Shown: in pieces, positions 56,339 through 64,000 of the stretch
Numbering within the stretch: the first letter of the stretch is position 1
Layout of the letters: each line of letters starts with the position of its first letter
Assembly (NCBI RefSeq): GCF_000150955.2
Contig: NC_011669.1
Span: 1,742,993 to 1,806,992 of the forward strand
DNA: 64,000 bases
Source: Phaeodactylum tricornutum CCAP 1055/1
Lineage: Eukaryota; Bacillariophyta; Bacillariophyceae; Surirellales; Neidiaceae
Direction of reading: 5' to 3'
Notes under the pieces: generated by a model
Databases searched by the model: none
Seen by the model: only the letters and a program-made list of their open reading frames with translations
What the model was told of the DNA's origin: nothing
Made by a program: the position numbers and the translations under genes

Positions 56339-58820
56339 ATGGCGTGGCGTTGTGATGCCTGTACGTTTGAAAACCGTGTAGGGTCCGCCACCAAATGTGC
56401 CATATGTGAGACCACCCGGGAATACCCTCCCATGCAGGCAATCGCCTCTGTTCAACCGAAATCCTTAGCGCTTTCCAATGACGAAGTCGACACCCAAACG
56501 ACCAAGGTGCTGCATAAAGCGAACCCAACACCATTGCGTGAAACGACGAAGACACAGCAGCACAACACCATCGAGAAATTTCAAAATCCGAATGTGAAGA
56601 AATCCATACAATCTACGCTGTTTGGAGGAGTAGCTCCGAAGGGCGAAGAAAGACCGAAAGGTCGAAAGCGAAAAACAAAAGACGCTACTCATTTTACTTT
56701 GAACGCCAAACACCAAAGTCTATGTCTTCCTACCGGAACGAACACAGCAGCCGCATCCCGCCTCACTAGCGATGATACAATAGAAGTCCTCGCGAAGCGT
56801 ACGAAGAAGATCATGAAAGAGGTGTTTGGCATACGTAAACTTCGTCATTTGCAACCCAAATCAATTGAGTGCTTTCTTCGACGCCAAAGCCATATTGTTG
56901 TTATGGCTACAGGTGGAGGTAAATCGCTCTGCTACCAGCTTCCAGCTCTGGTTCTAGGCGGAACTACCATAGTTGTATCTCCACTCATTGCACTCATGAA
57001 TGATCAAGTAAAGGCCCTGTGCGACAAGGGCATTGCCGCAGCTGTAATTTCCTCTTCGATAGAGGATCGAGACAACACTGATACAATGGAACGATTACTG
57101 GGCCGGAATCTACAAGCGCAGCAAGCAATTAGCGGCAAAATAGTAAGGTACCCTCCAATAGTCCTGCTGTATTGCACCCCGGAGCAAATACAAACTGGTC
57201 GCTTTCGAAGTATACTCAAGGAACTTCATCAAGGCAAACGGCTGACAGGCTTTGCGATTGATGAGGCCCACTGTCTTTCCAGCTGGGGACACGATTTTCG
57301 GCCAGCCTATCGTAATTTGGGATACTTGCGCGATACCTTTCCGGACATACCATGCATCGCATGTACTGCAACCGCGACATCCAAGGTTATTGTAGACATT
57401 CAGGAGACATTACGAATGCGTAGCGCCCCTTTGTACTTGGGTTCGTTTGATCGGAAAAATATCTTTTACAAGGTCAGGTACAGGGACGCATTGAACGCCA
57501 CCAACTCGGTCGGGGCCATTAAAGATTTGGTGGCATTTATCAAAAAGCAACACACAAAGGCTAAAGAAAACAATTCGCCTTGTAGTGGAATTATTTATGT
57601 TCACAAACGTGAAGAAACAATGAATCTGGCCACTACGATTGCAAGCTATACAGGGTTACGTGTAGAAGGCTATCACGGTGCAATGAAAGCTGCGGACCGC
57701 ACGCGAATTCAGCAGGCGTGGACGTCGGGCGAAGTGCAGATTGCTATTGCAACGGTTGCATTTGGAATGGGTATCGATCTGGCGCATGTCCGCTACGTAG
57801 TGCACTGGTCAATGGCCAAGACGGTAGAGGGATTCTATCAAGAGTCAGGCCGTGCGGGTCGCGATGGTCTTGCAGCATATAGCCTCTTGTACTTCTCGAA
57901 AGACGATGCAAACAAGTTCAAATTTCTGATCACGCAGATGAGCGCAAAGAATGAAAAGAAGGAATCGATGAATCGCAAATTGGACGCTTTGCAGAAGATG
58001 GTTGACTACTGCATTTCGCCTGGCTGTCGACGCGCATTTCTTCTGCGCTACTTTGGTGCAAAGGAAACGGAAACAAAGACGGTCTGCATGAAAACTTGTG
58101 ATTACTGTTGTAGTCCGAGGAAAGTAGGGCTTGCAATGGAAGCGGCCGGCGAGAGTAAACTCTTCTCATCCCAAACGCGACCTTTTGGAAAACATGCAAT
58201 GTGGAATAATCAATGGGAACATGCGCATGGTGACGAAACTGTCAGTACCGAAGATTCAGATAAGAATGACGATGGTTTGAGAATCACCGAAGCTGCATCT
58301 TTTGAAGATGATCAAGACTGTTCGCATCTTCAAATACCCCGTGCGTCTGACTTTCGACGAGCTTCATCGATCCTTTCAAGATTTGAGGTCAGTTCTTTGT
58401 GGTGCTAGCAAAGTTTCTGTCTACTTCTCGAATCCACTGATTTCTCTTTCTCCACAGGCCATTGAATGTCAGCAGGACAAGAGGAACGGGTTCGTCAGGT
58501 TCAAGTCTGTCGATGGCAAGCACGAAAAAGGAGGCAAGCATGCGGTCATTATACCTCAGCACTTTAGACGCGTCGTCACAAATCCTTCTAGATCTGTTGT
58601 TTCTGAGGACCTTAAAGAAGATAGTGCCAGAAGCTCGTCCGATTTCGCATGCGACGCTCAGCGATTGATAGCCCAGCTTGCCCAAGCCCAGGCGAAGCAG
58701 GCAGCACTTATTTCTGGAACGAAGTTCAATGAAACTCGAGCGGTGCCGCCCCCTCCCCCTCCAATATCGATCACCACAAAGAAAACGAAGAGTATAGCGG
58801 TTGGAAAAAATGATACTTAA
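56339..58820 (+). CDS. RecQ-family DNA helicase with N-terminal NZF-type zinc finger
   Basis: 3'-5' DNA helicase of genome maintenance. Exons are 56339-58387 and 58458-58820 with a 70-bp intron; 803 residues from the ATG at 56339 (an ATG at 56303 would add 12). Residues 1-26 form a RanBP2/NZF-type finger (MAWRCDACTFEN, C-x2-C...C-x2-C), often a ubiquitin or protein-binding module. The helicase core has MATGGGKSLCYQLPAL (Walker A), VSPLIALMNDQV, FAIDEAHCLSSWGHDFRPAY (DEAH with aromatic-rich loop), IACTATATSKV, GIIYVHKR, ATVAFGMGIDLAHVRYVVHW and QESGRAGRDG. The RecQ-C zinc subdomain follows (VDYCISPGCRRAFLLRYFG, CMKTCDYC). Length and the absence of an HRDC domain suggest the RECQ5 or small RecQ group. 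Its stop overlaps the ValRS stop by 4 bp. Confidence 0.9.
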
Positions 58821-61800
58821 TTCTTATCCAATAAGGCCAGACGTTCAAAGTTTGCAATAGCCTCTTCGAGATCACACTTCTTTTTCAAAAGCGAATCAAG
58901 TTTCTCTAGATTCGCTTTTTGAAGATCGTTTGGAACGTTTTCTGTATAACCATCAGTAGCCATTTTCATTTCGAGAGTCGAAATTGTTGGTAGAGTAGAC
59001 CTTAGATTCTTTTGCAGACGCCCAATCTCAACTTTGTAGTCAACCAGTCCCTGTAAGTCAATCAGAACAGTCAGCTGATCATTGACAATGGCAGTTCCGA
59101 CAGTTTCTGGTGTGTCTGCTGGGGAAAGATTAATATCAATGGCAGAAGCTTTTCCAAGTGTCTTGATGTCATCCAGTTGGTCGAGAACGGCATGTAGCGC
59201 GAGTCCAGATACGTTCACAAAGAAATGTGTCTGTACCTTGTTGGCAATGTTGTACGACTGACGAAGTGATCTGCAGGCATTAACCACAGCCATTGTGTTC
59301 ATCATAGATTGCTCCACGGCCTCATTTTTGTAAGAGTTGTGAGTTTCGGGGTACGGGGCGAGCATGATAGTTTCAGGTTCCGTTTTGCCTAGCGTCCCAC
59401 GTCCAGGAAGTCGCTGCCAAAGCTCCTCAGAAACAAATGGCATCATTGGATGCAGTAACCGAAGGCCTGTTTCCATTGCGATCCAAAGCGTTGCTTGTGC
59501 TGCCCACCGATTGTCTATGTTGTTGACACTCATGTCGTATACGACGGGTTTGATCAGTTCCAGGTATGTGTTGCAAAGATCTTCAATCCACAAAGCATAG
59601 GCCGCTTGTTGTGCATCGCCAAACCGGTAGCTCGAGAAGAAATCGTTGACGGCTTCCACCGCTTTCATCAATCGAGATATCATAAATTTGTCTCGCGTCG
59701 CCATTTTGCCGCTAGCCATTAGGTCGTCCAACAGAGTCGGAGTAGGCGTAAAGTCCGCAACAAATTGAAGTGCAAAACGTGTGGCGTTCCAAAGTTTGTT
59801 GCAAAACAGCCGGAACCCAACAACACGTTTGACGTCAAGATTGATATCACGTCCCTGGACCATATAGGCCATAAGGCCGAACCGAAGTGCATCCGATCCG
59901 CATTCTGGAATACCGTCAGGAAACTCGAGCTCGTTATTCTTCTTCGATCGTTCCACTTCCTTCGCCGGAAGGTTGCCTCCTTCCAGACGCTCTTGCAGAG
60001 AGGCCAATGAGCACCCGTTGATGACCTCCAGAGGATCGATCACATTTCCAAGAGATTTTGACATTTTCTTTCCTTCCTTGTCCCGCACCATGGCATGAAG
60101 GAAGACGGTGTGGAATGGTAGTGTGTCGGTTAGTTCCAAACCCATCATAACCATACGAGCCACCCAAAAGAAGAGAATATCGAGACCAGTCTCGAGTAGA
60201 GACGTAGGATAAAACGCCTTCAAATCAGAAGTGTCATCGGGCCATCCCATGACAGAAAAAGGAAACAGTCCAGAGGAAAACCACGTATCAAGAACGTCTT
60301 CATCCCGCTCAATTGAGATGTCGCCAGCGGGACAGCCAAGTAATTTAGCGGCCTTCTCGAGAGCTTCCTGCGAGATACAGTATTGTGAGACGAAGTACGG
60401 CAACAAAAAAATGTGTGCATGCTTTCATCCTATTGCCTACCTCAGCGGACCGAGCAACAACCCACCGGTCGTTGTTGGCCATATCATTCTTTTCTAAACT
60501 TTCTCCCTTCTTGGTGGCGAACCATGCCGGTATCTGGTGACCCCACCAGAGTTGTCGACTGACGCACCAGTCCTTGATGTTATCCAACCAATGAAACCAC
60601 GTCTTCTCTTGCTCCTCTGGAAGAATTGTTAACTCTTTATTGCGTACCGCATCGGTAGCCCGCTTAGCCATACCGTCGCAGTTAACATACCACTGCGGAG
60701 TAATCATGGGTTCCAAAATATCACCCGAGCGCGAACATAGACCCAATCGCATCTTGTTGGGTTCTTTGCCTTTGAATAATCCCTTTTCTTTAAGCGCATC
60801 TTCTACCGCAATGCGAGCGTCGTACCGCATCATGCCGGTGAAAGGGGCACCATTTTCGTTGATTGAACCATCCGCAGTCAACATTGTGATGAACTCCAGC
60901 TCGTGACGTTTACCGCACTCGTAGTCGTTTGGATCATGGGCGGGAGTAATTTTGACTGCTCCGGTACCAAAGGACATGTCGACCAGTTCTTTATCGCAAA
61001 CAATAGGAATTCGGCGTCCGTTGAAGGGATGGATTAGATGCTTCCCGTGCAAGTGGGTGTATCGAGGATCGTCCGGGTGAACGGCAACAGCAGTGTCTCC
61101 CAACATGGTTTCCAGTCGGGTAGTGGCAACAACAATCTGTTCCTCTGAGTCTTCAATCGGATAGGCGAACGAAGTCAAGGTCCCAAATTCGTACCGACCA
61201 TTGGGGTCGTTGGGATTGCCCTTATGTGTTTTGACGTCCAAAAAGGTACGGCCTTCGAGTTCAATAAAGTCGACTTCGATATCGGAAATGGCGGACTTTA
61301 ATGCACACGACCAGTTTCCTAGACGATCCGCACGGTACAAGAGTCCCTTTTCGTGAAATCGATTAAAGGCTTCGACGACAGCTTTACTCAACATTTCATC
61401 CATCGTAAACCGTTCACGCGACCAATCGACACTGCTGCCCAATGATCGCAATTGATTGGTGATCTTACTTCCATAGTCCTTCTTCCATTCCCACACCTTT
61501 TTCACAAATTCTTCCCTCCCCAAATCGTGCCGGCTTTTTCCTTCGCTCTTCATGAGCATTTTTTCGACCACCGATTGCGTGGCAATTCCTGCATGATCCG
61601 TACCTGTGATTGTGAAATGTCAGCCCCGAAAACAATGAGTAATAGTGCGTTGATGAAGAACTCGTTGTGCGAGGGGTTGTTTTGCGTAAATTTTTGCACG
61701 GAGCCGATTGCCATCTATTGTGAATTGATTTCACCCGTGGCTGCCCAGAGGACCCGTGCGTGATGGGGAAACAGAAGCCAACGACGAACGAACGAATAAA

Positions 61801-62395
61801 TGCACTATGGAAACTTACCGGGAACATACAGAGTGGCGTGTCCTTTCATCCGGTGCCACCTCGTCAGGGTATCTTCGACGGCCGCCGTCAGGGCGTGTCC
61901 GAGATGCAGCGATCCAGTCACATTCGGTGGTGGAATCACCATGACGAACTTTTCATCTACGGGGCGATCGACCGCATCTTTCGGATCGCAGCTGTAGTAA
62001 CCACACTTTTCCCACCAGTCTTGCCAAGCGGCTTCGACTGCTGACGGATGATATGCGGCGTCCATGGGAGCCGAAAGATCTTTCTTTTCCCCTTTTGGGG
62101 TCGTGTTGACGAAGGAAGTCGTAGCGACCGGAGCTTTGACTTTTTCCTTACTCGGCGCGTTCCATTGAGGCTTGTCTTTCTTTTTCTTGTCCTACGGAAT
62201 GGACAAGAGAAAAGGTAAGCTGGTATTTAAACACCCGCATTCGACCCGAAACGTCAGAGTTCGCCCAGGGCCGCTTCGTACCTTTCCCTTGGCGAGCTTT
62301 TTCAGTTGATTCTTCGATAGCTTCTTCTCCCCTTCTGGAGCGGGAGTTTCATCTTCCGCATTCGGATTGACCCCCACCGGTGGTTCTTCCGACAT
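58817..62395 (-). CDS. VARS: Valyl-tRNA synthetase, cytosolic type
   Basis: Charges tRNA-Val with valine. Exons: 62282-62395, about 61819-62192, 60441-61603 and 58817-60367; introns 62193-62281, 61604-61818 and 60368-60440. Class I motifs: [15 protein letters not shown] (HIGH-like HLGH) and [13 protein letters not shown] (KMSKS). The editing domain contains [18 protein letters not shown], the WTDHAGIAT-like joint ([15 protein letters not shown]), and the anticodon-binding part ends in a coiled coil ([15 protein letters not shown]). The N-terminal exon is Lys-rich ([15 protein letters not shown]), as in eukaryotic ValRS. Joining exon 1 to exon 2 at the obvious sites gives a stop after 14 codons (TAA at 62148-62150), one base out of frame with [14 protein letters not shown]; either the splice is unusual, the sequence has a one-base error, or translation starts at 62065. 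The core from 62065 is 986 residues. Confidence 0.92.
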
Positions 62396-63325
62396 GATTC
62401 GACAGTGAACTACTCGCGATGCCGAAACGATTGGTGCCGTACAATGAGAGTACTAGGAGAGCGGAGAGCGGTAGGATTGGCTCCTGTAGAGTAAAAGGTA
62501 GAGACGCGGCGTCGTATACCCTTCTCGTAGTTCGTTGACAGTGAGTTGTACGCCGTTGGTTTTGTGCGGTGCCGTGATGGGATCGATGGATGCGTGTCGC
62601 GCGAGGTCACGTACAGACTGCAGGAGAATGGTTGTGGGGTTGGTCGTCGATCGTCTCCGTTTCCAGTCTTTGTCTTGTTGTCTTGACTTTAGGGTGTGTG
62701 GTGAAGGTGTGCTTCCCAAACATACCCACGGAAACCTGTGCGTGCGCGATGCGCGACCCTCTGTGTAGAAAGAGTACAGTCGATCGATTCTTCCGACTCC
62801 GGCTGTGGACACCCCTCGCGCGTCTCCATTTGGTATCTCTCTCTCTCTACTACTCAAGCTATGTCCGCACCATTGCGTGACGATCGCGCGTATGGAATCA
62901 CGCGAAAACCTCCCCTCCAATAAGTGTGTGCGCCAAACCCAAACTTGGGAGAGTCGTAACCAACCAAGGTAGGAAAGACGTAAGCGTGTACGTCGTAGGC
63001 GCACTCTCGACAATCCGCCGTGTATGTGTGTGTGTGTGTCACAAGATCCATCGATCCGAACGCGCCCAAAGGATCACAAGTCGGAAGCACGGCATGGCAT
63101 GGCATGAGCATTTACGTTTAGTAAAGTCTTACTCAACAACGTCACACCGGTATAACAATGGCCGTGAGGGAGGGGCGTTGTCCCTTCACTGTTTTAACGA
63201 CTGCGGCTTCGATAAAGCCGAGTCCTACGAGTGGGATTGTTGCGTGCAATACAGAAACAAACTCACAATTTTGAAACAGCGCTGCGTCCCGCAAAGGCTC
63301 CTTGTTCTCTCTCGTAAAAAAAATC
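62396..63325. promoter_or_regulatory. Divergent region ValRS / last gene
   Basis: 930 bases with low-complexity tracts: TCTCTCTCTCTC near 62,836 and (TG)n at 63025-63039. Several overlapping open frames are shadows of low-complexity DNA; none is supported. Confidence 0.4.
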
Positions 63326-64000
63326 ATGTCACAAGTTGTCCTGTCGCCGGACTCCTTCGCCGTCGAGTTGGAAATGAACCTGGGACGGGCCAACGGGAAT
63401 GTTTATCAACGACAACCAGGCATTCCGGGAGTCAACGACGGTCAAATCATGGTGCGGCTCAAGAAGAAGCGTTACATCATCATTGACTATTCCATTAAAC
63501 CTAACGAGGCCGATTTTCACGAGGCGGAATTATCCCCGCACATTGCTATTCCCGAAGGTGCCGGACAGGTCCAATGCACCGCACCGAATTGCTCCAAAGT
63601 GGGCGTTCCGGTGCTGCTCTACGACAGTGAACCAGGCGAACCGGCTTCTCTTTACCTGCGCTCGGGACTTTGCTTTCAGTGCCAGCGCGACTTGAACGAA
63701 AAGCGTCGCACCGACCGCAAACGTCCCGTCAAGGCAAACCAACAATACAACGTGGACGGCCCCAGTATTATTTACGCGATTGGGCCCAGCCAGAAAAAGT
63801 TCAAACTCAACGGCAAGACGATACATTTGCATTCCGATGCGCTCATCATTAACGGAAGCGTCGAAGGTACCAAGCACTTTCGGGATGGCTACGGATTTCA
63901 AGAAATTGGTGTCGATCTGCATCAATCGGTACAAGAAGCCGTTATGGACACCGAGCAATTACTACATTCGGTGTCCAACAACAATGATTCTGCTGCAGCG
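63326..64000 (+). CDS. Unrecognised protein with two CxxC-type pairs, partial (3' end outside window)
   Basis: Open from the ATG at 63326 (after a poly-A stretch) through the window end, at least 225 codons. I do not recognise the family. Visible parts: an N-terminal segment of beta character (MSQVVLSPDSFAVELEMNLG), a basic QIMVRLKKKRYIIIDYSIK, a Cys pair VQCTAPNCSK (C-x4-C), a second pair LCFQCQRDLNEKRR (C-x2-C) followed by RTDRKRPVKANQQ, then IIYAIGPSQKKFKLNGKTIH. The four Cys could bind zinc and the following basic stretch could bind nucleic acid; this is inference. Codon use is like that of its neighbours, so it is a host gene. Confidence 0.7.
   Translation, partial: MSQVVLSPDSFAVELEMNLGRANGNVYQRQPGIPGVNDGQIMVRLKKKRYIIIDYSIKPNEADFHEAELSPHIAIPEGAGQVQCTAPNCSKVGVPVLLYDSEPGEPASLYLRSGLCFQCQRDLNEKRRTDRKRPVKANQQYNVDGPSIIYAIGPSQKKFKLNGKTIHLHSDALIINGSVEGTKHFRDGYGFQEIGVDLHQSVQEAVMDTEQLLHSVSNNNDSAAA

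Noticed and set aside
62396-63325. Long overlapping frames on both strands before the last gene
   Set aside because: They arise from low-complexity TC and TG tracts, overlap each other and lack recognisable protein features.
1-64000. CRISPR arrays, bacterial operons or riboswitches
   Set aside because: The sequence is eukaryotic nuclear DNA; no regularly spaced repeats or such structures were seen.

Overview
This window is nuclear DNA of a compact, intron-poor microalgal genome. It most likely comes from a pennate diatom such as Phaeodactylum tricornutum; that is my inference, not a database match. Supporting signs are about 25 closely packed protein genes on alternating strands, short GT-AG introns (roughly 70-215 bp), gene ends only 23 bp apart or overlapping by 4 bp, a nuclear-encoded bacterial-type ribosomal protein S21 with a signal-peptide leader, presenilins, and typical eukaryotic housekeeping genes.

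Left part (1-29.5 kb): an XRN-type 5'-3' exoribonuclease (cut by the window edge, minus), a Fun30/SMARCAD1-type SNF2 remodeller (plus), a mitochondrial OXA1 insertase (minus), a membrane-anchored SGNH-hydrolase-like protein (plus), a TOP3B-type topoisomerase with RG-rich tails (minus), proteasome subunit RPN5 (plus), an F-box protein with an in-frame TGA (minus), a SAM methyltransferase (minus), a sirtuin fused to a ZZ zinc finger (plus, apparently frameshifted), a BAR-like coiled-coil protein (minus), two tandem presenilins (plus) and Golgi tether subunit COG8 (minus).

Middle (29.5-35.2 kb): a gene-free island of old repeats. Between about 30.4 and 34.5 kb CpG is almost absent while TpG/CpA replace it, as expected from long-term cytosine methylation and deamination. 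It holds a decayed hAT-like DNA transposon with inverted CAGG ends, subterminal AAATTTGGCA repeats and a fragment matching host DNA near 55 kb. A much fresher 579-bp inverted-repeat element with a perfect 9-bp target duplication lies next to it.

Right part (35.2-64 kb): one giant secreted leucine-rich-repeat protein of about 2,600 residues built from seven modules (minus), NOP16 (minus), a phosphatidylinositol-synthase-like enzyme (minus), CCR4-NOT subunit NOT3 (plus), a PP2C phosphatase (minus), a four-exon membrane protein of unknown function (minus), an unknown multi-exon protein (minus), plastid-type S21 (minus), a RecQ helicase with an N-terminal NZF-like finger (plus), cytosolic valyl-tRNA synthetase (minus) and the start of an unrecognised cysteine-containing protein (plus, cut by the window edge).

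No operons exist; the genes are individually transcribed from short, often divergent promoters. Common themes are RNA turnover and translation (XRN, NOT3, NOP16, S21, ValRS), DNA topology and repair (Fun30, TOP3B, RecQ, sirtuin) and membrane biology (OXA1, presenilins, COG8, PIS, LRR). Three single-base anomalies (F-box TGA, sirtuin frame break, ValRS N-terminal frame break) could be biology or assembly errors and should be checked together.
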